The notes: generated from the sequence alone by a model not told the origin. 64,000 nucleotides of DNA from Micromonospora sp045209745 (GCF_045209745.1 NZ_CP109273.1:2480001-2544000), one strand, 5' to 3'. Shown: positions 1-7,589, numbered from the stretch's first letter. Made by a program: numbers and translations.

Positions 1-492
1 GCCCGGATCCGGGCGCTGCCGATGCCGACCGTGGCCGCCATCGACGGCCCGGCGCTGGGCGGTGGCGCGGAGCTGGCGTACGCCTGCGATCTGCGGGTGT
101 GCACGGCGCGGGCGGTCTTCGGCCAGCCGGAGGTGCGGTTGGGCATCCTGGCCGGCGCTGGCGCGACGCACCGGCTGCCCGCGTTGATCGGTGAGGGCCG
201 GGCCAAGGAGCTGCTCTTCACCGGCCGGCGGGTGGACGCCGCAGAGGCGCTACAAATCGGTCTGGTGAACCGGGTGGTGGACGAGCCCGGTGAGCTGCTG
301 ACGGTGGCGCACGCGCTGCTGGACGAGATTGCCCTGGGTTCGCCGCTGGCGCTGCGGCTGACCAAGTTGGCGGTGGATGCACCCGTCGCCGCGCACCCAC
401 AGCTCGATCTGGTCAGCCAGGCGGTGCTCTTCGAGGACGAGGAGAAGCACCGGCGGATGACCGAGTTCCTGGAGCGCCGCCGGACGCGGTGA
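1..492 (+). CDS. Enoyl-CoA hydratase/isomerase family protein (5' partial)
   Basis: The reading frame is open from the first base, so the N-terminus lies outside the window; about 163 residues remain. The visible part carries the crotonase oxyanion-hole segment (AAIDGPALGGGAELAYACDLRV) broken here as AAIDGPALGGG then AELAYACDLRV, followed by the family's GQPEVRLGILAGAGATHRLP-like substrate loop and the LFTGRRVDAAEA and GLVNRVV segments. These proteins hydrate or isomerise acyl-CoA thioesters in fatty-acid or related catabolism. The exact substrate cannot be read from the sequence. It converges on the lipoprotein gene downstream, with a strong hairpin between them. Confidence 0.85.
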   Translation, partial: ARIRALPMPTVAAIDGPALGGGAELAYACDLRVCTARAVFGQPEVRLGILAGAGATHRLPALIGEGRAKELLFTGRRVDAAEALQIGLVNRVVDEPGELLTVAHALLDEIALGSPLALRLTKLAVDAPVAAHPQLDLVSQAVLFEDEEKHRRMTEFLERRRTR

Positions 493-506
493 TCCCCAAA
501 AGCGAA

Positions 507-539
507 ACGGCCGCACCGGCGGAATGCCGGTGCGGCCGT
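507..539. terminator. Bidirectional hairpin between convergent genes
   Basis: A perfect 14 bp inverted repeat (arms 507-520 and 526-539, arm ACGGCCGCACCGGC) with a 5-base loop lies between the convergent enoyl-CoA hydratase and binding-protein genes. There is no clear T run, as is common for actinobacterial terminators. Confidence 0.75.
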
Positions 540-557
540 CGTGGTCTGCGGTCGTAC

Positions 558-1901
558 TTACTGTCGGAACTGCATTCCGGAGTCGGCCATCCCACGGATC
601 ACCTGTGCGGACTCACCGAAGCCGATGATCAGTACGGCGTCCGCGCCGAAGTCCTTGATCTCCTTCGCGCTGTCGCCGAAGTCGACCGGGGGTGCCTTGG
701 CGTCGGCCGGCGGCTCGTAGGTCATCAGCTTGAGACGGTCGCCGGGGATGCCGGCCTTCTCCAACTCCTCACGGACGGTGGCCTGAAGGCCCTCACCGTA
801 GGAGTCCTTGCGGGCGACGATGACGATCTTCTGCGACCCGTCGCGGAGGATCACGTCGGCCAGCGCACGGCCCTGCAGGCTGTCCGGCGGTGCGGTGCGG
901 AAGTAGAGGCCATCGTCCTCCACGTCGGTCAGGCCGGCGTCGGTGTTGGACGGCGAGAAGAGAATCTTCCCGGCCTGCACCACGTCCGGCAGCACCGCCC
1001 GGGAGATACCTGAGCCACCGGCACCGATGATCACGCTGACGCCGTCCCTCACGTGCTTGGCCACGGTCGCCTTGGCCACTGCCGGGTTGGTGCCGTCGTC
1101 GCCATCCAGCCAGGTCACCGGCTTGCCCAGCGCGCCACCAGCGGCGTTGATCTCCCTGATCGCCAACGCGGCACCGGCCGCCATCGGCGGGTAGGCGATC
1201 GACAGGTCACCGGTCTTCGGCAGCAGGCCGCCCAGGACCAGCGGCTCCTGGTCCGGGTCCCCACCCGGGCGCTGCTTCTTCGGCCTCGGCGGAGTCTTGG
1301 TGCTCGCCGCCGACTCGATGCCGGCCCCGACGAACTCGGTCTTGCCGTCGTTGATCTGCTGCCCGTCGAACGTCAGCGTGGCGTAGCTCGCGGTGGCCGG
1401 CTCACCCTTGTCGGTGAAGCCCGCCCGGGTCAGCGACACGCCGCGGTACTCGATGTCCTGCCCGTTACGGGCCAGCGCGAGGCAACTCGCCGGGTCCTCG
1501 CAGCGCTGCCCGTCGTTGGTCACACCGACGATCTGCTTCGCGATGGCAGCCGGGTCGGTGCTTGCGGCCAACTGGGCGGCGAGCACGGCGATCACTGTCG
1601 CGTCGTACGACTCGGCGGAGTACACGAAGTCCGTCACCGCCGGATTGACGGCCCACAGTCGGCTCTTGAAGTCCTCGGGCAGCGGGACGAGTGGCGTGGT
1701 GCCCTTCATCCCGTCGACGAGACTCGCGCGTTCCTTCAACTCCGCAGGATAGGAGTTGAGCATGTTGCCGTCCGCGCCGTAGAGGCGCACCTGTTGAGTG
1801 CTTGCCTCCTCGGCCTTGTCATCCCCGCAAGCGCTTGTGGCGAGCAGGATCGTCGCGCAGGCAGCCAGTGAGGCCACCCGCGAGCGGCGTGATACGAGCA
1901 T
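558..1901 (-). CDS. Branched-chain amino-acid-type ABC transporter substrate-binding lipoprotein
   Basis: A 447-residue extracytoplasmic solute-binding protein of the LivJ/periplasmic-binding-protein type I family. The N-terminus is basic and followed by a hydrophobic stretch ending in a lipobox with Cys25 (LLATSAC), so it should be lipid-anchored. The C-terminal half shows the family pattern GGLLPKTGDLS, GAALAIREINAAGG and IIGAGGSGISRAVLPDV. The first 200 residues are an additional binding-protein-like region. A Shine-Dalgarno-like GGAAGG precedes the ATG. No permease or ATPase gene lies next to it, so it is an orphan binding protein or its partners are elsewhere. Ligand unknown. Confidence 0.85.
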   Translation of the reverse strand: MLVSRRSRVASLAACATILLATSACGDDKAEEASTQQVRLYGADGNMLNSYPAELKERASLVDGMKGTTPLVPLPEDFKSRLWAVNPAVTDFVYSAESYDATVIAVLAAQLAASTDPAAIAKQIVGVTNDGQRCEDPASCLALARNGQDIEYRGVSLTRAGFTDKGEPATASYATLTFDGQQINDGKTEFVGAGIESAASTKTPPRPKKQRPGGDPDQEPLVLGGLLPKTGDLSIAYPPMAAGAALAIREINAAGGALGKPVTWLDGDDGTNPAVAKATVAKHVRDGVSVIIGAGGSGISRAVLPDVVQAGKILFSPSNTDAGLTDVEDDGLYFRTAPPDSLQGRALADVILRDGSQKIVIVARKDSYGEGLQATVREELEKAGIPGDRLKLMTYEPPADAKAPPVDFGDSAKEIKDFGADAVLIIGFGESAQVIRGMADSGMQFRQ

Positions 1902-2056
1902 GGTCGTCCTTCCTCCGGCGAAGGTCCGCTGCGCACATTAGCGTGCCGGGGTCGGCGGCGGGACCGTGGAGGTGACGCAATGCGCAGGTAGCTCGCGTTG
2001 AACACGCACAGTCACCGTCGCCGGGGGCCTTGACCGTCCCTCCTACTGTGCGCTGC

Positions 2057-2446
2057 GTGACGGACTTACCACAGCAGACGTTCGACGACGCGGCCGCCGT
2101 GCTCAGTTCGGCGCTCAACGGGGATGGAGACGCGGTGGTGGGAACGTTCGACGCGGTCGTCGACCGGGCCGGCCTGAGCGGCGCGTACGGGGTCGCCTGG
2201 TGCCTGGCCGCGACGATGCTCGGTGACGCGCCGGCGGCCAGCGGAGCAGCGCTGGACTTCCCGGGGATCGATCAGGCCGGTTACGACACCCGCTGGGTGG
2301 CCCGCTTCGTCAGCGCGTACGCCAACCGGGACGAACCGACCGGGGAGGCACTGTTCGGCGCCGCAGCGGCCGATGGGCTGCTCCCCGACTGCCTGCTCAC
2401 GCTCGCCGGCTCGACGATCGCCACCCTGCGCAGTCGCGCCGGGTGA
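2057..2446 (+). CDS. Hypothetical protein, 129 aa
   Basis: I do not recognise this family. The product is small, acidic and apparently cytosolic, mostly predicted helical from its Ala/Leu pattern, with no signal peptide or membrane segment. The GTG at 2057 is chosen (MTDLPQQTFDDAAAV); an in-frame TTG at 2030 would add nine residues. It is divergent from the binding lipoprotein and convergent with the secreted protein at 2559-2990. Its stop codon sits at the edge of a 19 bp tandem repeat. Confidence 0.5.
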   Translation: MTDLPQQTFDDAAAVLSSALNGDGDAVVGTFDAVVDRAGLSGAYGVAWCLAATMLGDAPAASGAALDFPGIDQAGYDTRWVARFVSAYANRDEPTGEALFGAAAADGLLPDCLLTLAGSTIATLRSRAG

Positions 2447-2506
2447 GCAGCCGCGCCGGGTGCTTTACGCCGCGCCGGGTGCTGTACGCCGCGCCGGGTG
2501 TTGTAC
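2431..2506. repeat. 19 bp tandem repeat, three full copies plus a partial
   Basis: Units at 2450-2468, 2469-2487 and 2488-2506 share the core GCCGCGCCGGGTG followed by a variable CTTTAC, CTGTAC or TTGTAC. A degenerate fourth copy precedes them at 2431-2449 and contains the stop codon of the upstream gene. Confidence 0.85.
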
Positions 2507-2514
2507 CGCCGGGT

Positions 2515-2544
2515 CGCGGCGTCCGTCGGGGGGCGGACGCCGCG
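2515..2544. terminator. Hairpin between convergent genes
   Basis: Arms CGCGGCGTCCG (2515-2525) and CGGACGCCGCG (2534-2544) form a perfect 11 bp stem between the convergent genes ending at 2446 and 2559. Confidence 0.7.
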
Positions 2545-2558
2545 ACCACGCGGGCCAC

Positions 2559-2990
2559 TCAGAACGCGTGGTACGCGATCAGCGGCTCGTACTCGTACCG
2601 CAGGTTCTCGAAGCGGACCCGGAAGTTGACCCCGTCCCGGACATCTGTCGCCACCGTGATCCAGCCCGAGTTGGCCGGTAGGTAGGTCCAGTAGTTGCAG
2701 GCGCCTGTCTTGTCGACGAAGATCACGCACGCCTCGGTGGCGTACACGCTCGCGTTGCGGACGTTGATGTCGCGACAGCGGGTCGTGGTGCGGAACTGGC
2801 CGGCCTGACCGCCGTAGCGCCCGGTCTCGAAGTACGAGCGGACCGCCCCGCCATAGCAGGTGGCGAGCGGGGCGAAGGCGTTCGTTCCGGGGGTGGCCGG
2901 TGTGGCCGGGGCGGCCTGCGCGGGCGTGCCGGCGAAGAGCAGTGCGGTGGCCGTGGCGACGGCGAGCAGGCGAGCGGTCGGGGGTGACAT
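2559..2990 (-). CDS. Secreted hypothetical protein, 143 aa
   Basis: The start at 2990 is preferred because GGAGG lies a few bases upstream; an upstream ATG at 3038 is poorer. Residues 1-28 form a typical Sec signal peptide (AVATATALLFAGTPAQA then APATP). The mature part is about 110 residues with four cysteines (TCYGG, TTRCRD, EACVIF, TGACNYW) that could form two disulfides, and many aromatic residues, consistent with a small extracellular beta-rich protein. Function not recognised. Divergent from the DUF2786 gene. Confidence 0.65.
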   Translation of the reverse strand: MSPPTARLLAVATATALLFAGTPAQAAPATPATPGTNAFAPLATCYGGAVRSYFETGRYGGQAGQFRTTTRCRDINVRNASVYATEACVIFVDKTGACNYWTYLPANSGWITVATDVRDGVNFRVRFENLRYEYEPLIAYHAF

Positions 2991-3117
2991 GCATGCCTCC
3001 GGAGACAGTTGATTGACCGTCCGTATTGGACTGATCATCCGATCGTGACGATGATACGGATCGATCTATAGCGCCGCGGCCCCTGTGCTGTCCGACCCGT
3101 GTGGTAGCTCTGTAGGC

Positions 3118-3825
3118 ATGTCCGAGGCCATGCTCAGCAAGGTGCGCAAGCTGCTGGCCCAGGCCGAGGACCCGGCCTGCACGCCCGCCGAGGCGGCCGC
3201 GTTCACCGCCAAGGCGACCGAGCTGATCGCCCGCTACGGCGTGGACCGGGCGCTGCTCGCCGCCCGTGACCCGACCACCGATCCGGTGGGCGACCGGGTG
3301 CTGGACATCGTCGCCCCGTACGCCCGCGACAAGGTCGGCCTGCTCGCCGCGGTCGCCGAACCACTGCGCTGCCGCTGCGTCCGCCGCCGTCAGGGCAACG
3401 GCTTCGCGCTGCACCTGTTCGGGTTCGCCAGCGACCTGGAACGGGTCGACCTGCTCTTCACCTCACTGCTCGTGCAGGCGGCCCACGGCCTGGCCGCCAC
3501 TGCGGTGCCCGCGGACGACCATCCGGCCGCCTTCCGCCGGTCCTGGCTGGCCGGTTTCGCGCAGGTGATCGGTGGCCGGCTCTGGGCGGCCGAGACAGCC
3601 GCAGCCAGCGAGTCGGGCACGCCGTCGGTGGCGCTGGTGCTGGCCGACCGCTCCGATCGGGTGCAGCGACGGCTCGCCGACGAATACCCGCGGCTGCGCA
3701 CCGCGCCGCCACGCCGGCTGGGCGGCACCGGCTTCGGCTCGGGTGCGGAGGCCGGTCGCCACGCGGACCTGGGTCGTCGGGACCTCGGCGGCAACGCCAC
3801 CCAGGAACGGCAGCTCGGCCGCTGA
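3118..3825 (+). CDS. DUF2786 domain-containing protein
   Basis: The first 45 residues (MLSKVRKLLAQAEDPACT, then AEAAAFTAKATELIARYGVD) match the DUF2786 N-terminal pattern. The remaining 190 residues are the actinobacterial extension found with it. The 235-residue protein is cytosolic with no membrane segment. The ATG at 3118 is chosen over the upstream 3085 start because the conserved domain begins there. The molecular function of the family is not established. It converges on the SRPBCC gene. Confidence 0.7.
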   Translation: MSEAMLSKVRKLLAQAEDPACTPAEAAAFTAKATELIARYGVDRALLAARDPTTDPVGDRVLDIVAPYARDKVGLLAAVAEPLRCRCVRRRQGNGFALHLFGFASDLERVDLLFTSLLVQAAHGLAATAVPADDHPAAFRRSWLAGFAQVIGGRLWAAETAAASESGTPSVALVLADRSDRVQRRLADEYPRLRTAPPRRLGGTGFGSGAEAGRHADLGRRDLGGNATQERQLGR

Positions 3826-3846
3826 CCACCGCGCAACGGGCGACGG

Positions 3847-4362
3847 TCAGGCGGGAGCGGTCGGGCGGTGGCGCGACACCGTGGCGACGTAGCGGGTGAG
3901 CAGCTCGTGCCAGCCGGCGGTGAGCGCCTTGCGATATCCCTCGGCAGCCTCGCCGTGTCGGTCGAAATGCCGGTGCTCCAGCTCCACCCGGGTGCGCTCC
4001 GGCCCCTCGGAAACGAACAGCACCTCGACCTCGCTCGCGCGGGCCGGGTCCGGCACCGGCATCCGGTCCGGGCCGATCTGCCAGACGAAGACCAGCCGGC
4101 GCGGCGGATCCCAGATGAGCACCCGGCCCCAGTCCGCGCGGAAGCCGTACGGGCCCAGCTCGTAGAGCATGCCGCCAGCGCGCGGCTCCATGCCCAGCTC
4201 GGCGAGAGCATCGGGACCGGACCAGGTGTATTCGGTGACCCACCAGTCGGCCAGCTCGTCGGTGAAAACCCCGAACGCGTGTTCGGCCGAGCCCGGGACG
4301 AGGAGGCTGCACCGTAAGGAGAACCGGTCGATGTCCTGCCGGATGTCGGCCGGATCGGTCAT
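3847..4362 (-). CDS. SRPBCC (START-like, AHSA1-type) family protein
   Basis: A 171-residue helix-grip-fold protein. Family features visible are AEHAFGVFTDELADWW near the start, RVLIWDPPRRLVFVWQIG in the middle, and the pattern EVEVLFVSEGPERTRVELEHRHF followed by a C-terminal helix with GWHELLTRY, described here in short segments. Such proteins bind small hydrophobic ligands or act as co-regulators; the ligand is unknown. AGGGG precedes the chosen ATG. The frame stays open far upstream to 5301 only because it runs antisense through the Gly/Pro-rich gene. Confidence 0.75.
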   Translation of the reverse strand: MTDPADIRQDIDRFSLRCSLLVPGSAEHAFGVFTDELADWWVTEYTWSGPDALAELGMEPRAGGMLYELGPYGFRADWGRVLIWDPPRRLVFVWQIGPDRMPVPDPARASEVEVLFVSEGPERTRVELEHRHFDRHGEAAEGYRKALTAGWHELLTRYVATVSRHRPTAPA

Positions 4363-4539
4363 CCCCTGTCCCATAGGCCCGGACCATACCGGCTGATGCC
4401 TGCGTGTGCAGCTTCGTGTGGTGCCCGGTTCCGGACAGCGGGTTGCCGAGCCGTCACGGACGGGATGCCCCGCCGGAAAGCGGGTAACCGCGCCGAGCGG
4501 TCCGACAACCGGGCCGGTGTGCAGGCGGGGCGGGAGAGC

Positions 4540-5580
4540 ATGAGCGAGAGCGCGCAGCAGCGAGAGCCGGACCGGAACGTCGACAGCGGGGACCCCGACG
4601 TCCTGCTCGACATTCCGAAGGTCTCCGTCGACTCGATCCGGCTGGCGGTCGACGGCCTGGACGCCGACCTTTCGCTGCGGGCCCGGGTGGCCAACCTGCT
4701 CCAGGTCGACGTCGGCGTACGGGTGCACCTGAGCAGCGGCGAGCTGGACATCAACGGGGCGCACGCCGAGGCGCAGCTGCGGGTGCGGTTGGAACAGTTG
4801 ACCAGGATCCTCGGGCGAGCGCTCGACACGCTCGACAACAACCCGCAGATCATCGAGGCACTCGCGCGGACGTCCGGCACCGTCACCGACGACCTGAACC
4901 GCGGCGCGCAGCAGTTGGCCGCGGTGGGTGCCTTCGCCGACCGCGCCCGTCCAAGGCCCGGTCGTCCGGGCCCGGGGCGGCCCGCGTCGGGTCCCGTTAG
5001 CTCGGAACCTGGCACCGGCGGTCCTGAGCCTCATGCCGAGGGTCCGGGACCCAGCGCCGGGGGACCCGGGTCTCATGTCGGGGGTCCGGAAGCTCACGTC
5101 GGGGGTCCGGGAGCTCACGTCGGGGGTCCTGGGCCTCATGCCGGAGGTCCGGGACCCAGCGCCGGGGGACCCGGGTCTCGAGCCGGTGGCCCTGGGGCTG
5201 GTGACGAGAAGCGACCGGAGTCCGGCGGCCCGGAGGGCCGCCACCCGGAAAGCCGCCACCCCGAGGGGCCGCGCCACCCCGAGGGGCCGGGTGAGGGGCA
5301 ACGGCCGGCCGGGGCGGGTCGGGGCGCTGAGGGGCCGGCGGGGTCGCCGACCGGGCAGACCGGTGACAAACCCGATCAGTCGCCTGCCCCCGGTCCGAGC
5401 CCGTCCGGAGATGGTGACGGCGGCGGTGGTCTACCGGGAGGGGCGCACGCCGCGGCTCAGAGCGCGGCGCAGCTCGCGGAGCAGGCGGGTGAGACGCTGC
5501 GACAGGCCGGGCGCAGCGTGTGGGAGGCGATCCAGAGCGGCATGGCGCAGCACCGCCAGCAGGGGCGCCGGGACAACTGA
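4540..5580 (+). CDS. Gly/Pro-rich repeat protein with conserved N-terminal domain
   Basis: The 346-residue product has a well-ordered N-terminus (about residues 1-125: LLDIPKVSVDSIRLAVDGLDA, then DLSLRARVANLLQVDVGV) resembling actinobacterial proteins of unknown function. This is followed by a long low-complexity segment of GGPG and GPGPxAGGPG repeats (about 140-300) and a helical C-terminus rich in Ala/Gln (AAQSAAQLAEQAGETLRQAGRSVW). The start at 4540 has a GGGCGGGAGA ribosome site. The repeats arose from local DNA duplication (see repeat entry). No signal peptide or transmembrane helix. Function unknown. Confidence 0.7.
   Translation: MSESAQQREPDRNVDSGDPDVLLDIPKVSVDSIRLAVDGLDADLSLRARVANLLQVDVGVRVHLSSGELDINGAHAEAQLRVRLEQLTRILGRALDTLDNNPQIIEALARTSGTVTDDLNRGAQQLAAVGAFADRARPRPGRPGPGRPASGPVSSEPGTGGPEPHAEGPGPSAGGPGSHVGGPEAHVGGPGAHVGGPGPHAGGPGPSAGGPGSRAGGPGAGDEKRPESGGPEGRHPESRHPEGPRHPEGPGEGQRPAGAGRGAEGPAGSPTGQTGDKPDQSPAPGPSPSGDGDGGGGLPGGAHAAAQSAAQLAEQAGETLRQAGRSVWEAIQSGMAQHRQQGRRDN
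5025..5179. repeat. In-frame local duplications in the Gly/Pro-rich gene
   Basis: A 34 bp block at 5041-5074 recurs perfectly at 5146-5179, 105 bp later, with further matching sequence just upstream of each copy. Between them lie about three shorter units built on CTCACGTCGGGGGTCCGG. All unit lengths are multiples of three, so the protein frame is kept. Confidence 0.85.
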
Positions 5581-5630
5581 CTTCCGGCAGGGCCGAAGTG
5601 CGTCGGTGCGTAAGAGGTGCCGAACAAGCA

Positions 5631-5664
5631 AGATCCCCACCTGCGTTTCCGCTGGTGGGGACCT
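5631..5664 (-). terminator. Hairpin of the displaced tRNA-Phe downstream region
   Basis: Arms 5631-5641 (AGATCCCCACC) and 5654-5664 form an 11 bp stem with one mismatch around the loop TGCGTTTCCGCT. The same loop, but a different and still paired stem, sits downstream of the intact tRNA-Phe at 7182-7215. Read on the minus strand it is a terminator-like hairpin. Confidence 0.6.
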
Positions 5665-5729
5665 CTGTAGCCCGGCGAAAGGCTATGTGGCCAGGGGCGG
5701 GGTCGAACCGCCGACCTTCCGATTTTCAG
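5665..5729 (-). repeat. attL-like partial copy of tRNA-Phe 3' end
   Basis: Perfect 65 bp direct repeat of 7216-7280. It holds the tRNA-Phe sequence from the anticodon loop to the 3' end but lacks the D-arm and 5' acceptor strand, so it is not a functional tRNA. Confidence 0.85.
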
Positions 5730-5810
5730 GCACGTGCATTTCGGCAGGTCAGGAAGCCGGCGGAGGCTGCCGTGCGATTGCGCGCTTGACGCTCCTCTGA
5801 TGATGGGCGC

Positions 5811-6137
5811 ATGAGCCTGTATGACGAGGACCCGGTCACGGTCGCTTTGCGTGTGGGTGTCGTGGTCCTCAGCCTGGGCTCGCTGGTACTCGGGGTGCGT
5901 GTAGCCGTGTCACGCAGGTTTCCCGCCGCCTGGGTTCGGCTTGCACGCCTAAGGGTGGGAGAGCGGTCCCAGCCCGTGCGGGTGGGCATTGCCCAGGCCA
6001 TGATCGGTGCGGGCGTGTTGATCCACCAGGCACCGTTCTTCATCTCCATGCCCCTTCCGCTTGGACGTGCCCTATTCGCGGTGTCACTGCTGTTGCTGCT
6101 GACGGCGGCGGGAGCGTTTTCGCTGCTCCGTCGCTAG
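5811..6137 (+). CDS. Small membrane protein in the tRNA-Phe mini-island
   Basis: The 108-residue protein has three hydrophobic stretches: about 11-33 (VALRVGVVVLSLGSLVLGV), 57-78 (VGIAQAMIGAGVLIHQAPFF) and 84-105 (LGRALFAVSLLLLLTAAGAF). It begins with MSLYDEDPV at an ATG. I do not recognise the family. It lies just inside the left attachment repeat, in the opposite direction to the other two island genes, with no homology visible to integrases or regulators. Confidence 0.55.
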   Translation: MSLYDEDPVTVALRVGVVVLSLGSLVLGVRVAVSRRFPAAWVRLARLRVGERSQPVRVGIAQAMIGAGVLIHQAPFFISMPLPLGRALFAVSLLLLLTAAGAFSLLRR

Positions 6138-6257
6138 CTGCGCATGGTGATGTGCCGGGGCAGTCGCGCGATGTGCCGACCGATGCCCTGGCAGCCCTCG
6201 ATCGCCCAGACCCGGTGCGGCCATTGGCATCCGCCTCAACCACATGGCCGACTTCAC

Positions 6258-6653
6258 CTACTTTGCTTCCCCCGGCACGTACCACATTCCAGCGTGTTGG
6301 GGGTCGCGAAGCCAGCGAACGCGGGATGCCTCATCGGGTCGAGGCGTCCAATCGCGGTAGGGCAGGAAGGCCAGCCGCCAAGCGATCACCGCGAAGATGA
6401 AAATGCCCGGGCCAACCAACCACAACAGCGCATCTCGCCGGCGGTAGGAAGCACCCGGCGCAAGCCAGGCCGTTGTCGCTACCGGAACTGCTATCCCGCC
6501 CAAATCAGCCAGCGGGCCGTTACCCACCTTGGCCTTGATCAGCTCCCGGATGAGGAGGGACGGCACTGTCACCCCGAGCACGAGCAGCACCGCGATCAAC
6601 GTGCGCGGTAGGCGGCCGAGCGGCCGGCGGGAGCTGGGTGCGTCATCGGCCAT
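6258..6653 (-). CDS. Small membrane protein in the tRNA-Phe mini-island
   Basis: The 131-residue product has predicted transmembrane helices at about 19-37 (LIAVLLVLGVTVPSLLI) and 76-94 (LLWLVGPGIFIFAVIAWRL), with a weaker hydrophobic segment around 48-66. The C-terminal 35 residues are soluble and rich in Arg, Trp and Pro. Family not recognised. It follows the next gene on the same strand with a short gap, so the two may be co-transcribed. Confidence 0.55.
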   Translation of the reverse strand: MADDAPSSRRPLGRLPRTLIAVLLVLGVTVPSLLIRELIKAKVGNGPLADLGGIAVPVATTAWLAPGASYRRRDALLWLVGPGIFIFAVIAWRLAFLPYRDWTPRPDEASRVRWLRDPQHAGMWYVPGEAK

Positions 6654-6683
6654 GACCCGGAGGATACGAAAGGATCCGCGCAG

Positions 6684-7013
6684 CTATCGGTACGCGTGTT
6701 TGCCGGTCCTGCGCATCGCAAGCCATCCCGCCGCAAGAGACAGGAAGACCACGCCCTGCTGAGGCGCGATGAGCCAGAACCAATCTTCGTTCCGGAAAAA
6801 CAGGACCAGGTGCGCCAGCGACAGCAGGGCGACGCCGGCAGCGCCGAAGTAGCCTGCGAAGGCAGCTCGGGGCAGGTTGGCAGCCGCCCCCCATGCCTGT
6901 CGGCTAGGGTGCCGACCTTTCATGCCGACGAGGATCACGGCATGAGCGAAGACGACGGCCCCCGCGCACCCTGCGGCGACGATGACTGCCCCAAGCACCG
7001 CTCTGCCAAGCAT
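6684..7013 (-). CDS. Small membrane protein in the tRNA-Phe mini-island
   Basis: About 109 residues from ATG 7013 (MLGRAVLGAVIVAAGCAGAV). Three hydrophobic segments are visible: the N-terminus, about 45-65 (RAAFAGYFGAAGVALLSLAH) and 79-100 (FWLIAPQQGVVFLSLAAGW). The frame remains open upstream through the tRNA-Phe gene to 7367, but that extension reads antisense through the tRNA and is not credible. The true start could also be a GTG a few codons later. Function unknown. Confidence 0.45.
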   Translation of the reverse strand: MLGRAVLGAVIVAAGCAGAVVFAHAVILVGMKGRHPSRQAWGAAANLPRAAFAGYFGAAGVALLSLAHLVLFFRNEDWFWLIAPQQGVVFLSLAAGWLAMRRTGKHAYR

Positions 7014-7181
7014 TCGGCCACTCTGGCACAGAGGGTCAACGGTTCCAATGGGGCTGGAGGCTCCACGCGCAGCAAGGGCCAGGGCCATCCGTGCGATCCC
7101 CGTGCGACAAGGGTTGGCCATCAGCGGGATTCCGGGGTCAACGAGGGTCAGAACGGATAGACGGCCCCGGGGCGCAAAGCA

Positions 7182-7215
7182 GAGCGCCGGCCGGCGTTTC
7201 CGCTGGTCGGCGCTC
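7182..7215 (-). terminator. Terminator-like hairpin downstream of tRNA-Phe
   Basis: Arms 7182-7192 and 7205-7215 pair (GAGCGCCGGCC with GGTCGGCGCTC, one G-T wobble) around the loop GGCGTTTCCGCT. It lies directly downstream of the 3' end of tRNA-Phe on the minus strand. Confidence 0.65.
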
Positions 7216-7238
7216 CTGTAGCCCGGCGAAAGGCTATG

Positions 7239-7312
7239 TGGCCAGGGGCGGGGTCGAACCGCCGACCTTCCGATTTTCAGTCGGACGCTCGTACCAACTG
7301 AGCTACCTGGCC
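7239..7312 (-). tRNA. tRNA-Phe (GAA)
   Basis: The minus strand starts GGCCAGGTAGCTCAG, has the anticodon loop CTGAAAA with anticodon GAA, the T-arm GGCGGTTCGACCCCGCC and an acceptor 3' strand CCTGGCC that pairs with the 5' GGCCAGG. CCA is not encoded. It is last in the Glu-Asp-Phe cluster and its 3' half is the attachment site of the mini-island. Confidence 0.95.
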
Positions 7313-7411
7313 GTATCGCTCGGTTCATGCTACCCGGCAACCGGACGAACCGGCGGCAGGGAGACATGCTCCGGTACGCAGAACGCCGCGCGAGGCGCGG
7401 CGTCAGCGCTG

Positions 7412-7485
7412 CGGTCCTGACGGGACTTGAACCCGCGACCTCCGCCTTGACAGGGCGGCGAGCACTCCAACTGCTCCACAGGACC
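7412..7485 (-). tRNA. tRNA-Asp (GTC)
   Basis: Minus-strand sequence GGTCCTGTGGAGCAG with anticodon loop CTGTCAA (GTC), T-arm GCGGGTTCAAGTCCCGT and acceptor CAGGACC pairing with GGTCCTG. Discriminator G as expected for tRNA-Asp; CCA not encoded. Confidence 0.95.
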
Positions 7486-7516
7486 TAGCTTGTGTTGCTC
7501 CGGCTTGCGCCGGTCG

Positions 7517-7589
7517 TGCCCCCAACGGGATTCGAACCCGTGCTACCGCCTTGAAAGGGCGGCGTCCTGGGCCGCTAGACGATGAGGGC
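7517..7589 (-). tRNA. tRNA-Glu (TTC)
   Basis: Minus-strand sequence GCCCTCATCGTCTAGCGG with anticodon loop CTTTCAA (TTC) and T-arm ACGGGTTCGAATCCCGT. The acceptor 3' strand TGGGGGC pairs with GCCCTCA through one wobble. First gene of the three-tRNA cluster; CCA not encoded. Confidence 0.95.

Larger units (their letters stand above)
5643..7280. mobile_element. Mini-island bounded by tRNA-Phe attachment-site repeats
   Basis: The segment 5665-5729 is identical over 65 bp to 7216-7280, which covers the 3' half of tRNA-Phe plus its downstream flank; weaker gapless similarity reaches back to 5643 and 7194. This is the signature of site-specific insertion into a tRNA 3' end, with the intact tRNA on the right and a displaced 3' copy on the left. 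The enclosed DNA (about 1.55 kb) holds three small membrane-protein genes and no integrase, excisionase or replication gene, so it looks like a decayed or non-autonomous element. Confidence 0.75.

Noticed and set aside
4375..5301. Upstream extension of the SRPBCC frame through the repeat gene
   Set aside because: The extension is made of repeat-derived Arg/Thr/Pro sequence antisense to the Gly/Pro-rich gene; the SRPBCC fold starts near 4362.
5690..5735. A second tRNA-Phe gene
   Set aside because: Only the 3' half is present; no D-arm or 5' acceptor strand, so it is an attachment-site copy.
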